Assembly (NCBI GenBank): GCA_036346225.1
Contig: JARFIW010000003.1
Span: forward strand, 1,364,001 to 1,428,000
Reading direction: 5' to 3'
Length of the DNA stretch: 64,000 nucleotides
DNA from: Platerodrilus igneus
Taxonomy: Eukaryota > Arthropoda > Insecta > Coleoptera > Lycidae
Positions within the stretch are counted from its first letter, which is position 1. Each line of letters starts with the position of its first letter. The position numbers and the translations under genes are program-made. A model generated the notes under the pieces. It did no database searches. It was not told the origin of the DNA and saw only the letters and a list, made by a program, of their open reading frames with translations. Below are positions 1 to 11,989 of this stretch, piece by piece.

Positions 1-852
1 AGCAAGTAGTTTACAAAGACATATGCAATCGCATACTAACGAGCGTCCATTCGCATGCAATTTGTGTGATTATTCTGCATTACTTTGGAGTAATTTAAAA
101 ATACATATATTGACGCATACTTACGAGCGTTTGTTCTCCTGCAATTTGTGTTATTATAAAGTATCACAAAAAAATCTTATGCAAAAACATATACTGTCAC
201 ATACTTACGAACCTTTATTCGCATGCAACTTATGTGATTATTCTGCATCACGGAAGAGTAATTTAAAACACATATACGAACCCATATTCTCAAACGCCCA
301 TTTTCATGCCACTTATGTTATTATACCGCATCGCAAAAAAATATTTTACAAAGACATATGCAATCGCATGCTACAGAACATCTATACGCGTGCAATTTGT
401 GTGATTATTCTGTATCACAAAAAACTACTCTAAAATATCATTTACTGTCACATGCTAAGTTACGTCAATTTGCATGTAATTTGTGTGATTATACCGCATT
501 ACGAAGATATCGTTTAAAAATACATATACGAACGCATACTAATGAACGTCCATTTTTGTGCAATTTGTGTGGTTATTCTGCATCACAAAAGGGTGGTTTA
601 AAAACGCATATACGAACGCATACTAACGAACGTCCATTTGGATGCAATTTATGTGATTATACCGCATCACAAAAAAATCATTTAGAAACACATATACGAA
701 CGCATACAAACCATCGTCCATTTGCATGTAATTTTTGTGATTATACCGCATCACAACGAAATAATTTAAAAAGACATATGCGAACGCATTCAAACGAACG
801 TCCATTGCATGCAATTTGTGTGATGACATCGTCTCATAAAGAAACGGGTTAA
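1..852 (+). pseudogene. Decayed C2H2 zinc-finger array, 5' part
   Basis: The plus strand encodes tandem C2H2 fingers of the pattern C-x2-C-x12-H-x3-H joined by TNERPFA-type linkers instead of the usual TGEKP. Three fingers are readable in one frame (about 23-270). An indel then shifts the frame, and five more fingers are open from 358 to about 790 before another frame break near 800. The position usually held by Phe in the finger core is Ala or Thr (CDYSAS, CDYTAS). Such arrays normally bind DNA in the nucleus. No N-terminal ZAD, BTB or KRAB-like domain is visible and the array is cut by the window start, so the true 5' end is unknown. Frame breaks argue for a pseudogene, although a longer spliced gene cannot be excluded. 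Confidence 0.8.
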
Positions 853-2220
853 AAACATGCGAACTCGTACTAACGGACGTCCATTTGCAAGTAATTTGTG
901 TGATTATACCGCATCACAAAGAAATGAGTTAAAAACACATATATGAACACATACTAACCGACGTCCATTGCACGCAATTAGTGTTATTAAACCGCATCAC
1001 AAAGAAATAAGTTAAACACATATACAACCGTATACCAACCGACGTCCATTTGCATGCAATTTATTATGTGATTTTATCGCGACCAAGGATACAAACGGAC
1101 GTACATTGCATGCATGTTGTGTGATTCTACCACATCACAAAGGAATGAGTTAAAAACATAATATGAACACATACTAACGGACGCCCATTTGTATCCAATT
1201 TTTATTATTATACCTCAGCACAAAAAAATGAGTTAAAAACATATACGAACGCATACTAACAGATGTCCATTGCATGGAATTTGTGTGACTAAACCGCACA
1301 CAAAGAAATGACTTAAAAACACATATACAAACACATACAAACGAACGTCCACTGCATGTAATTTGTGTGATTATACCGCATCACACAGAAATGAGTTAAA
1401 AACACATAATAGGAACGCACACTAACGGACGTGGATTGAATGCAGTTTGTGTTGGGTATATCGCAGCACAAAAACATAGGTTAAAACAAATATACGAACG
1501 CTTACTAACGGACGTCCATTTTCATGCAATTTGTGTGATTATATCGCATCACAAAGAAATGAGTTAAAAGCACACATACGATCGCATACTAATGGACATC
1601 TATTTGCATGCGATTTATGTGATTATGCCGCATCACAAACAAATGAGTTAAAAATATCACGCAATTTACGTGAGTGATTAAACTGCATCACAAGGAGAAA
1701 TTAGTTAAAAACGTATACGAACGCCCATTGTATGCAAATTGGCGCCTTTATGCCGCATCACAAAGAAATGAGTTAAAAACACATATAGGAACGCATACTA
1801 ACATATGTTCATTTGCATACAATTTGTGTGATTATAACACATCACAAAGAATTGAGTTAAAAACACATACGAACGCATACTAACGGAGGTCCAGTGCATG
1901 CCAATTGTGTGATTAAACCACATCACAAAGAAATGAGTAAAAACATACAAACGAACGTCCATTACATGCAATTTGTTTGATTATGCTGCTTCATGATAAC
2001 GTTACTCACAACGGCATGTATGTCTAGTCACATCTTAACAAGCACACCTTTTTTGCAATATGCGATTGTTTCGCATCTAAAAGGCACGTGTGTGATCCCA
2101 TACTAACAAACGTCAATCTGCATGCAGTTTCTGTGATTATTCCGCAACACGACAAGTACTGTACAAGTTTATTTCTCATGGGCATTTGACTGCAATTTGT
2201 GTAATTATTCTGTAGCGTAT
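853..2220 (+). repeat. 84-bp zinc-finger-derived tandem repeat, decayed
   Basis: About 15 further copies of the same roughly 84-bp finger unit follow, recognisable by recurring blocks such as CGTCCATTTGCATGCAATTT and GCATCACAAAGAAATGAG. Small indels and stops interrupt almost every copy, so no multi-finger frame survives apart from short stretches (for example about 1674-1883). The copies still resemble each other strongly at DNA level. This looks like a fossil coding minisatellite continuous with the array before it. It fades out near 2220. Confidence 0.75.
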
Positions 2221-2432
2221 ATGGTATTCTCTTTCGATTTAAATTAGCTTCTTTGTATACTAGCTATTTTACTTCATTTATTCGCATTATTTATATTATT
2301 ACCTTTACTTATGTCGTTTATGCCACTATCCATATATCTTTTGGTTGAATATATTTATTTATTTATTTATATATTCATTTGTGCCCATAATAAATGGTAG
2401 TATGAAGGATTTATAAAAATATATCACTAAGC

Positions 2433-2473
<41 letters not shown>

Positions 2474-3365
2474 CTCTGATAAGGGGTTGTTTAAGGGTGT
2501 ACTTTATAGTAAAGGTCGTTTAGAAATGAGAAATTACCATAGGCAGCAGAAAACTGCATTTATTTAGGAAAGAATTAAGAAATGGAGATAGTTTGTAGAT
2601 AGTAAGCAGTCAGCACCCTGTATATAGAGTATAGATAGTTTTAAGCGACGCAGATAAACATAGGAAGACGCATAGTTAGCGTAGAAACCAGGAAGACATT
2701 CATTAGGTAAATAGAAAATATGAAATACCCTGTAGATAAAGTTTTAGTTAATTTAGGTATAGCAAATAATAATATTTTTCAGTGGAAGCACGCGTATATT
2801 TATAAGTAAACGATAAAGTGTAATTAGACACGCATTCAAAAGAGTTCCAAACAATTAGATTAATACGGAGATAGAAATTGAGCTTCAGGTAGAATAGGTA
2901 AATGCGTGCAAATAGCTAACCATTTTTAATAAAAAAGTAGATTAAAAATTGCGTGAATAACATGTAAATATGAAAATTAAAAGTCGAATTGCATCAGTTG
3001 TTTATGGAAAAGCAATTAGATCTATCAAAACACAGCATGTTGATAACGAAGACAGCTGCGACCAGCTTACAATTATTGGGAATCGTGGAGAATTACATCA
3101 GGAACTACTTTGAATGTAATTATTTGATTGGTCATAAATAAGCGACGAGCTCTAGACCGGTATGGGAACGGAATAATATATTAGCAGGTACAGTGATAAG
3201 GAAGTCAGTTTGCAACACAACAAAGGCCGAAGTGCGCCGCTATGAAATAAAGTAATACGTAATAATTTTAAAAGTAAAAGATAAAATAAGTGCTAATATG
3301 AAGATTATAATTGCCGATTAAACGTAAGTACATTTTAATGAATTTATTTTAAACTAAAACATAAA
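2221..3365. other. Gene-free stretch
   Basis: AT-rich DNA without a supported reading frame. A dinucleotide tract sits at about 2437-2471. The part from 2500 to 3300 is purine-rich on the plus strand; no element termini or protein similarity could be recognised. Confidence 0.5.
2437..2471. repeat. (TA)n microsatellite
   Basis: Uninterrupted alternating TA of about 35 bp. Confidence 0.9.
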
Positions 3366-3370
3366 AATAA

Positions 3371-3650
3371 TAGGGCTTCGAAGTACGGGGGTGAAACAAA
3401 CTACAACTTCTATGTCCGGGGAAAACAAACCACAATTTCGAAGTCTGGGGGAACAGTAATACAATTTCGAAGTCTGGGGAAAATAAACTACAATTTCGAA
3501 GTACGGGGATGAAACAAACTACAATTTCTATGTCCGGGGAAACAAACCACAATTTTGAAGTCTGGGGGAAACAGGAATACAATTTTGAAGTCTGGGGGAA
3601 CAGTAATACAATTTTGAAGTCTGGGGAAAATAAACTACGATTTCAAGTCA
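3371..3650. repeat. Tandem repeat, unit about 31 bp
   Basis: Roughly nine copies of a unit built around TTCGAAGTCTGGGGGAA followed by a spacer ending in ACAATTT. The units alternate between two or three variants (GAAGTCTGGGG, GAAGTACGGGG, CTATGTCCGGGG), and the variant order recurs after about four units, so there is a weak higher-order period of roughly 125 bp. The minus strand is open through the array and would encode a repetitive peptide with PQTSKLWF-like blocks, but that is a by-product of the repeat and not a supported gene. Confidence 0.85.
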
Positions 3651-4536
3651 GAGGACAATGATAATAAGAATTCTATTCTAAGTTTGAAGAAATTGATTGA
3701 TAAGAAGTAATAAGTCTGAAATGAAACGACAATAAATTGGGGTGCATAAATTAATAATGGTAGTCCATAGTGTAATGACAATAATTTAAATGTAATCCTG
3801 AATTGGGGGAAGATAATTTTTATTCAAATGGAAACGTCGATGTGAAGAAAATAGACCAGGTCAGATTTTTTTAGTTATAAGACATTTTGTTTTTCTATAT
3901 ATTTTTTTACTTTGAATATTGAAATTGCTTAATATAATATGAATGTGGAAAAGTCAACAAAAGAAGTTGCATATGTATAAAGTGAGTAATATGATAACAG
4001 GTTTAGAACGTTCTACGCTTCGTTGATAAGGATAATAGGTTTTTTTTTGGTGACTTTGGGTTTTGAGTAAATAGGATATGATGTTTAATAAATGAAATTT
4101 ACAACATTAACTAATTGAAAAGTGTATTTCAAATAATTTACAAAAGCTGTACATAATATATTGGTTTCATTATATAAAATCGAAATTAACTGAATTTTAT
4201 AATTCCAAATAAATGCTAGCCGAGGTCATAAAATTTAAATAGTTCAAGGAGGAGCTACGAGTTGAATAGGAAATTGATAACAAGTAAGGCGGTAACGTAT
4301 CGAATTTTGCTATTGGCAGACAAGGTTGCTTCAAGATAAAATCCAGTTAAGTTTCTGGAGGGAATTGATAGCAATATTAATAAGACGGACCAACGTCGGA
4401 GGAGATAATTACAATCTTGTTTATTCATAGTAATATTAAAATGGTCGCTCAAATGATGGAGCGCGAATAATTTAGAGTACATAGCAAATAATATAACAGC
4501 CCAACATAGGGGTTCGATAATTCCGGCAGTTCATAG

Positions 4537-4538
<2 letters not shown>
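3651..4538. other. Gene-free stretch
   Basis: AT-rich DNA with only short chance frames; nothing recognised. Confidence 0.5.

Positions 4539-4572
<34 letters not shown>
4539..4572. repeat. (AT)n microsatellite, possible 3' tail of the CR1-like LINE
   Basis: About 34 bp of alternating AT. It lies just beyond the pogo-like transposon. If that transposon was inserted in the 3' UTR of the minus-strand LINE, this tract would be the terminal simple repeat of that LINE. That reading is an inference. Confidence 0.7.
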
Positions 4573-4575
<3 letters not shown>

Positions 4576-4657
4576 AGTCAATATAAACATACATAGGTAC
4601 ATGCATACATACATGTACACATTTAATAAAAATGATATAAAAAATAAATGTCACGTA

Positions 4658-4679
4658 AGGTATACCGGGGCAAATGGAT
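4658..4679 (+). repeat. Left terminal inverted repeat of pogo-like element
   Basis: Matches the reverse complement of 9206-9227 at 20 of 22 positions. It is preceded by TA (4656-4657). A related subterminal motif, GGGGTAAGTGG, follows at 4885. Confidence 0.85.
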
Positions 4680-5010
4680 CCCTAAAAATCAATAATGGAA
4701 ACCTTTGCGTCCATAAAAGTCAAAAAAATTTGTCTAATTCGTAATAATTGTAGCATGTTATAGTATTAACTCTGCACCCTGCTTTTTAAAAGTATATGGT
4801 ACAAAAGTGCTTACTTAAAAATAACCAAAATTCTAATGAGGATTGGCAGTTGGTTGTAATAGTCTCCACTTTCCCTCTTTATATGGGGTAAGTGGGCAAT
4901 ATGCTGAGTTGCGTCATAAAACTATGTATTTATGGCATGATGATAGTGGAAACAAATAGTTTATCAAAGCTTTATTTTATTTATTTATTTATAAAAAATT
5001 TTAGCGGACA

Positions 5011-5385
5011 TTATATTGGCCTAAAACCAACAGAAAATGAAATATACGATTGCTGTTGTTTTGTACACGACTGAGAACTCGTAGCTTTAGGTAAAATTAA
5101 CACAATTTGGTCTTGAAATGCAATTGAAACATCTGGCATTGTTGGGAAAAAGAATTTTCCATCACTTTTTGATGACTTGCAAAGGCAGCTGATTTCAACT
5201 TCTTTATCGAAACATTGTAGAACCTGTGCAACATAATGATGGTAATTATTAGGATTAGTTACGATTGGAATTTTTATAAGGACAAAATCGTCTGATAATG
5301 CATCTCGGTGAATTTCTTCTTCTATAGCAGGGGATGGAGATGTCTTCATCAGATTCAGTTTGACCAAAGTTTTCTTCATCACACA
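5011..5385 (-). pseudogene. C-terminal piece of pogo-like transposase
   Basis: Minus-strand frame of about 123 codons containing the run DFVLIKIPIV, HHYVAQVLQCF and GKFFFPTMPD and ending at 5011. Proteins of the insect DDE_1/jerky-like class carry such a tail after the catalytic domain. An acidic segment at the upstream end (DEENFGQTESDEDIS) reads in another frame, so there is a frameshift near 5340. It shares the strand and element of the catalytic part at 7303-8624, from which copia separates it. I infer that it is the same broken protein; no independent start is needed. Confidence 0.6.
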
Positions 5386-5628
5386 TGAGAATTAAACAAA
5401 CTGCCCATAACAACATATATTACATATTTACAAAAATGTATTAGATTTTTCTATATTCCTTAAAGCACAATCAAAAGGAATAATAATTGTAACCATCTTG
5501 GATCATCTTACGTCACCACACTTAAACAGGAGGAATGAAACGTATTCTGTATAAAAACTAAAGTACCTATTCACAGTAACTTAAACTAACACTTTTAGAC
5601 TAAATAACATAAAATTTTTGCGTTTCAC

Positions 5629-7300
5629 TTACCGCCGTTTGCTAAAATCTCTTAGACCTAAAGCAAATCTCAATCTTGTAAAAGAAGCATATTGCAAACC
5701 TTTTGTTAAAATATCTGCTTGCTGCATAGTTGTGTCTAAATATTTAAGTAGAATATGATTCTTTTCCAAAAGATCATGAACAAAATTATATTTTACATCT
5801 AAATGTTTAACCCTACGATTATTTGCTGGACATTTAAGCAATGCAATGCAACCTTGATTGTCTTCTAAATAAGTTACATTTTGTACATTCACATTTAAAT
5901 CTAACAATAGTTTTTGCAACCATAGACCCTCAGTAACAGATCTACAAAAAGCTACTAACTCCGCCTCAGTTGTAGACAATGTTACACAACTTTGTTTTCT
6001 AGTTGTCCAGTACACTGTAATACCAAAAACCTTACATAAAATCCAGTAATTGATTTTCGATCTGACGTATCATTCCCCAGTCTGCGCCTACATAACATAC
6101 TAAATCTAATTTTTTCCCCTCCAACATACTTAGTTTTATTTAGATACCTTAATATTCGTTTCAAACTTACCCAAACAGTATCAGTTGCTCGGTTCTGATA
6201 TCTACAAAAATAATTTAACGCAAAACAAATATCTGGTCGTGTTCCTTGTACCAAATACATTAAACAGCCAATTAATTGTCTAACCGGTTTGTTTGTTAAA
6301 TTTTGATAATTTGGGATCTATTGGTATATCGCTTCCCTTACAATCGTTCATATTAAATTTCGTTAAAATACGATTAATGTATTTTGACTGACTCAATCTC
6401 AAAATACCATTACTTTTATCATAACCAATTTCAATTCCTAAAAACACTGTAAGTTCGCCTTTATCCCTAATATCAAATCTATTCATTCAATTTCTTATAA
6501 TATCATTTACCTTATTGATATCTTAACCAGCAATCAAAATGTCATCAACATATAGTAATAAATATATTTTATCACTTTCAGTACCAATTGAATATAGACA
6601 ATGATCATTCATACTTCAGGTGGATGTATGTAAATTTCCTCATCTAAACTTGCATTTAAAAAGGCTGTTTTGACATCTAATTGCCTAAAGCAGTATCTCA
6701 CCTGGTTTCCGATACACAATAATGTCCTTAAAGTGGCCATCTTTGCCACAGGTGAAAATACCTCTTTATAATTCAACGTACATTTTTGAGCAAATTCCCT
6801 GACAACTAATCTTGCTTTGTATTTATTTATCTCATTTTCCTGTGTTGATTTGAAATTATATACCCATGTACTCCCTAAAATCATTTTGTTCTCAGGATTC
6901 TTTACCTTTATCCATGTATTATTTTTATTTATAGAATCTAGCTCTTGATTCATTGAATCCTCCCACTGTCTTTTGTCTTTCCTATTTTCTAGATCACTAA
7001 AGCTTTTTGGTACATCCTCTAAATAGCCTTCCGCATCAAATGCCAAGTACAATTCATAATCCTCATATCTAGAAGAAAGTTTTGTTTCTCGTTTATTAAC
7101 CCTAAAATTACTATCTATTTTTTGCATTAGTTCTTGTTCACCTTCCCCTCCAAGTTATCCTTTACTATTTCTTTTATACCTTCATGATTTCCATTAATGG
7201 AATCCCCTTTTTGTACAGTTTCCTCAATTTCTATTTCAATTTTCTTATGAATATAATAAAACTTATTTTCGTCAAATTTAACATCCTCACTGAAGACTGC
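5629..7300 (-). pseudogene. Ty1/copia pol remnant (RT and RNase H)
   Basis: Minus strand, in order from 7300 down. A linker contains VFSEDVKFDENK. Reverse transcriptase starts with WEDSMNQELDSI, NNTWIKVKNPENK and YKARLVVREFAQK and continues to FRQLDVKTAFLNASLDEEIY (down to 6609). The RT thumb and connection contain DKGELTVFLGIEIGYD (6280-6486) and GTRPDICFALNYF (5982-6260). RNase H contains SVTLSTTEAELVAF, EDNQGCIALLKCP and QADILTKGL (5629-6015). This order (integrase, RT, RNase H) and these motifs are typical of copia. Gag, protease and integrase are absent, and at least three frameshifts separate the pieces. It sits inside the transposase gene of the pogo-like element. I see no clear LTRs; 5386-5628 could hold part of one. 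The copy is dead. Confidence 0.88.
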
Positions 7301-7302
7301 TT

Positions 7303-8624
7303 AACATGCTGAAGAATTGCCTCAAAAGATGTTCCATCTATTGCAGTTCTTGGTTCCTGATAATCATCTTTCGAACTTCCAGGAGTAGGATTCACACTTA
7401 TTGTTAATGAAGCTGATGTGGAACATTTTCCTTATTTTGATACAATTCAAACCTTTCAAATGCACTAGGTTCGTACTTGTCTGTTGAAATTACTGTGTCA
7501 GCGAATGGATAAATACCCGTCTTGCAAAGCCCATTTTTAATAATCTCATTATCCAATTTTTGCCACACTCGAGAAATTGTGGCAGTAAATACCGACTTGG
7601 GCATTTTTACTCCATAGTTTTTTCATTGCCCCTTTACTACGCATTCATCGTATGCAAGTTTTAAGGGCTTAAACACCACCAGATCCATCGGCTGCAAAAG
7701 ATGACTACTATGAGGAGGTAGCTTTAATATAATTATATTCTCCTGCAAAGCTTTCTTTATCAATCCAATTGAAACGTGTGATGAATGTCCATCATAGATG
7801 AGAACAACTGGTCTATTCTTTGAAACAACATTTACAAAGGTATGGTGGAAATAATTGCTAAATGTGTTGCTCTCCACCCATCCATTCGCTGGTGCGGCAT
7901 ATAACGTACCCGAGTATTCACTATCTTTATCTGCAAGCCAGTTACTCCAAAGATTTTTGCCCTTAAAAATAACAAGCGGTGATAATTTTTGACCTGCTGC
8001 ATTGGCGCCTAATAAAACAGAAAAGTTTTCTTTACCGGGCCCAGCTGTAACCATGTGTGCTGCTTTTCCTTTTTCGCCAACTACCTTCACCATGCTCGGA
8101 TCCATGCAGAAGCTCGTTTCATCAACATAATAGATTTGCTCCGGTGGGACATCCAAAATAGCCTCTTTTAGCAAGCTAAAGTAATTAGCAATCACAAAGG
8201 GATCGATGCTTCTCTTTCTGGCAACTTCAACTGCTTGTGCTTTTTCTGAGAGCGTCCGTGTCGCTGTTTAAAGTTTGAAAAATAATCATTCTCAGGCACG
8301 GAATGCTTAAAAGCAGTTTTTAAACCGTTTTCTTTAACATACTGACCGATTGCTAAAAGTCCAAAACCCCATTTCTCTAAAGTCTTAATGTTAACTGCCA
8401 TTTTGGCTTCCATTTCAGGGGGAATAGCAGTAGGTCATCCCAAAGTACTGCTTTTAACACACCTTAAACCGTGAATCCTTTTATGTATGGTTGGTTTTGG
8501 TATGCTATAATATTTTAATGTTCGATAGAGTGTCATTTCGGTGTTTCTCACGACCGCTATGGCAGCCTCCAACTGTTCCTGAGTATGATGGATGAGGTCT
8601 TTTTCGAATGTATTTTCGAACCAT
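7303..8624 (-). pseudogene. pogo/jerky-like DDE_1 transposase, N-terminal and catalytic part
   Basis: The start is the ATG at 8624-8622 (MVRKYIRKR). A CENP-B/pipsqueak-type helix-turn-helix follows, with YYSIPKPTIHKRIHG as recognition helix region, then a second DNA-binding segment (KWGFGLLAIGQYVKENG). The catalytic domain is open at 7623-8195: first Asp in YYVDETSF (about 8120), second in VLIYDGHSSH (about 7790), third in HLLQPMDLVVFKPLK (about 7675), with 35 residues between the second and third. All three acidic residues are kept. The C-terminal part of this frame group runs to about AILQHV at 7303, where copia sequence starts. Frameshifts and a stop occur near 8440, 8250, 8190 and 7615, so this copy cannot make transposase. 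It would cut and paste its own element at TA sites. Confidence 0.87.
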
Positions 8625-8822
8625 AATTAGCTGCAACAAGTAAGAGAACATGAAAATAAAAACCCAAACGGATTACAGCTGAATAATTTCTACAACATTA
8701 AAGGGTTCTAATTCCACGCTACGCTAATAATTCAAACGAGAAGCTATACAATTATACAATGAATAATTAATAAAAAATGTTACAAACAAAAAAATGCCTA
8801 CTGGGGCAAGTTATTAAATAAT

Positions 8823-8860
8823 GTCCACTTGACCCTGTGTTAAATTTCCACTTACCCCAG
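8823..8860. repeat. Subterminal repeats of pogo-like element
   Basis: TCCACTTGACCCTG at 8823 and TCCACTTACCCCAG at 8847 match the motif inside the right terminus (TCCACTTACCCCA near 9189, TCCACTTGCCCCAG at 9207) and, inverted, the left end (4667 and 4885). About six copies are confined to the two ends of the element. Confidence 0.65.
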
Positions 8861-9205
8861 CCTGGTTAAATTCTGGTGTTAGTGAAACCTATTAATTAAT
8901 ATTGTAAAAATTTATTAAGTATCACTCACAGTACATGCAATTATTTTACTCACCACTAAAAATGCAAATACACTCAATTTTTTACAAGTTAACAGTGTAT
9001 AATGTACCACGTGTATAATTCAATAAGTGCTTTGCAAATGATAAAAACATAATGGCACTCTTCATTTACGGTAACCGAAAAACAACTCCCTAAAAATATA
9101 TTCAGGAATTAAAGGGGCTATTATGTTATGCTATTATATAGCAGATGGCAGCCCGAGTGCTATTTTAAGTACTTTTAAAATTTATGATTTCCACTTACCC
9201 CATAT

Positions 9206-9227
9206 ATCCACTTGCCCCAGTATACCT
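9206..9227 (-). repeat. Right terminal inverted repeat of pogo-like element
   Basis: Inverted copy of 4658-4679 with two mismatches, followed by TA (9228-9229). Confidence 0.85.
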
Positions 9228-9244
9228 TAACTATATTTGCAGGT

Positions 9245-11960
9245 CATTTAAGAACTTCACTGAATAGAAGCAAAGTTCGCGTAACATGGCTAACAATACT
9301 GACTTGAATTTATAAACATTTTCTAATGATTTAATGGAGTGAGGAAGCCTATTGTGAGATTTAAACACTAGTGTAGATAAAGGCGTAATTTTACAAAATT
9401 TTCTTGCGTTTCTAGTGTTATGCGAGTGAATAGAGTTAGCGGTATTGTACTTATGTAAATTTTTTTCGGAAAAGCATTATTGAGTCAAAAATAAATAGAG
9501 AGTAATAAGTTAACACTTTTAAGTGCTTAAAAAGTGGCCTACGATGATCATTAATATCTTTGTGGCAAATAATACGAATTGCACGTTTTTGTAGTATAAA
9601 AATGAGAAGCATCTTACCTAAGGTTGTATATCCCCAAATAGAAATACCATAGTGGAGCCTGGTTTCAAATAAAGCATAATATACTTTAAGTGCTTTATTT
9701 TCAGACAATTCCGTGGATACAGTTCGTAATCCATAACAAACAGATGATAATTTTGCAGCGAGTGGATGTATATGCCCTGACCATGGAACTTTATACTAGC
9801 AACTAAGTTTAATGAGTAATTGTTTTTAACAGATTCAATATCAGTATGAGACCTGAAAATAATGCAACACGTTTTTTTGAAGTTTACTGACAATTTATTT
9901 AACTTAAAAATCAATTTTGAGCAGTTTCAATATCAGTTGAAATATAGTCTTCTAGTAATGAGAGCGAGGAAAAGTCACAGTACAAAGTAATATCATCAGC
10001 AAAAAGAGTACACTTAGCAAAGGCTATAAACAATGCAAAATCATTAATATAAAATAAAAGTAATATAGGGCCAAAAACAGATCTTTGGGGAACCCCAAGA
10101 TTAAGGATATCGTATAAGACATTATAGTTCTGTATCTAGTAGAGAGTCCAACAGACTGAGTTCGGTCCACTAAATATGATTTAAACCAACAGTTAGCCAT
10201 ACCTCTAATACCATAATATTTAAGTTTATTTAAAAGAATATCATGTTGAACACAATCAAATGCTTTACTAATATTAATGAAAGCAGCAGCTGATACTGTA
10301 TTTCTTTTATTGAGTGAAGAATACAGACTAAATTAAAAATTATGTATAGCATCAGTAGTTGATTTGTTTGCACGAAAACCATACTGACAATCGTCAAAAA
10401 GTTTAAATTTGGTAGCAAAATAATTAATAAGCCTATCCTTTACAAAAGTTTCTAATAACTTTGAGATGGTTGATAATAAAGATATAGGACTAAAACTTCA
10501 CCAAAAAGGATCTTCCCTTATGCAAAGGAATGACAATGGCATGCTTGATACAAGCTGGAAAGATGCCATGTTGAAAAGACTCGTTTATTAGATCCGCAAG
10601 GTACTTAATGACGAAGTGGTAGGAGTAGTAAAATTTTGACCGATATGTTATCATGACCTATTGAATTTTTATTTTCGAAAGCCTTAAGCACTTTGATTAT
10701 TTCATGGTGATCAGTAGGGTAAAGAAAGAAACCGTTGCAGTATACTTTTTATGATTGTGCAAAAACTCAATAGCTTCATCAATAGGGGTATCATTGTTTG
10801 CCACAAGCTCTCTTGCAGAATTTGCAAAATGCACGTTCAAGACATTTGCGACATAACTTTTCAGGCAGTTTTCAAGTCGAATGTCTTGTTTTGAATATCG
10901 GATCTCTTTGTCAAATCATTTATAACTTTCCAGGTTTCCTTATTAACAGTTTTAGAATTTATGATTCGTGACTTTGCTATTTTAACTAAGTTGTTAAAAA
11001 TCTTTTTATATCGTAGATAGCAATGTTTTATGAAGTATGAATTAGAAAAATGCTTGCACATAATGTGAAGAGCTTTTTTATTTTTTGCTGAGACTCGTAA
11101 ACCCTCAGTTAACCAGCTTTTATTACGATGCTTAAATTTCTCAAGTAGGAAAGACATTTTGACTGCAGACGAAATTTCTGTGAACAGGGCATTGAAATTG
11201 CTGCGAAGGTCATTTAAATTCGAAACATGACTACAGCTATTAAAGGAATTTATAAAATTTTGTACATTTGCTGGAGAATAGATTCTGTAATAGACAGGGG
11301 CAGGAGTTCCACAGTTGTCTATGGAGGTATTGAATAGAACCACCTCGTGATCAGAAAGATCACTGCTAACCACTTCAGTATTTATAATTAAGCTCGAACT
11401 TATATTCGTTATTACATAGTCAAGTCTGGAGCTATGGTTAGGTGTAATTCTAGTATCCAATGTTACTTGCACAATTAAATTGTATAGGTTAAAAAGTTGA
11501 TTTAGACGAATGACCTGATTGTTCGACTTGTTGTTATAATTAATGTTAAAGTCCCCCATGATAATTATGTTACAATAAGTAGACGTTAATAAATGCAAAA
11601 TTGTATCCAAGAAATTTAAGAAGATGTCGACATTTCCATTTGGTGAGCGATAGATGCAAATTACATGAAGGTTAAGCCTTTTACTGTATATATGCGAAAA
11701 TCAAAATTGTACTCATCTTGTAACCCATTAAATCTAGAATTACAAAAGAAAAAGTTATTTAATCTGCAATAAATGGCAGTACCACCATAACCCGAGTGTT
11801 GTCGATGTGATATGCTAATAATATTGTAATTCTTTATGTGAACATATTCCTGAGGTTTTTGCCAATGTTCAGTGAGACATAAAATTTCAGGAAAACCCAA
11901 GCTATCTAATAGTACTAGTAAATTATTAGCCTTGCTGCGCAAACTACAAATATTGCACAG
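9245..11960 (-). pseudogene. LINE ORF2: endonuclease plus reverse transcriptase
   Basis: The endonuclease begins near 11942 with RSKANNLLVLLDSLGFPEIL and LTEHW (metal-binding Glu), then GYGGTAIY, IIIMGDFNIN (about 11555), SSRLDYVITN and SDLSDHEVVLF (about 11360), all signature motifs of LINE APE endonucleases. The RT follows: YGFRANKSTTDAI (about 10370), [23 protein letters not shown] (10200-10280), [11 protein letters not shown] and FADDITLY (about 9990). The C-terminus contains ALFETRLHYGISIWG and LQKRAIRIICH (about 9560-9680). The enzyme nicks the target and primes reverse transcription from the nick. More than six frameshifts or stops separate these blocks, so the copy is inactive. Confidence 0.88.
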
Positions 11961-11989
11961 AATAAAGGAGAGACGTAGTGATTTTTGTG

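Larger units (their letters stand above)
4658..9227 (-). mobile_element. pogo/jerky-like DNA transposon (DDE_1 family) with nested copia
   Basis: Both ends can be read. The left end begins AGGTATACCGGGGCAAATGG (from 4658) and the right end, read inwards from 9227, begins AGGTATACTGGGGCAAGTGG, so 20 of the first 22 bases match as inverted repeats. The dinucleotide TA flanks each end (4656-4657 and 9228-9229), the target duplication expected for Tc1/mariner/pogo elements. Inside, on the minus strand, lies a decayed pogo-type transposase in two parts (7303-8624 and 5011-5385) separated by a Ty1/copia fragment. Without copia the element would be about 2.7 kb. The motif TCCACTTRCCCCA recurs near both ends and could be a transposase binding site. 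Confidence 0.85.
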
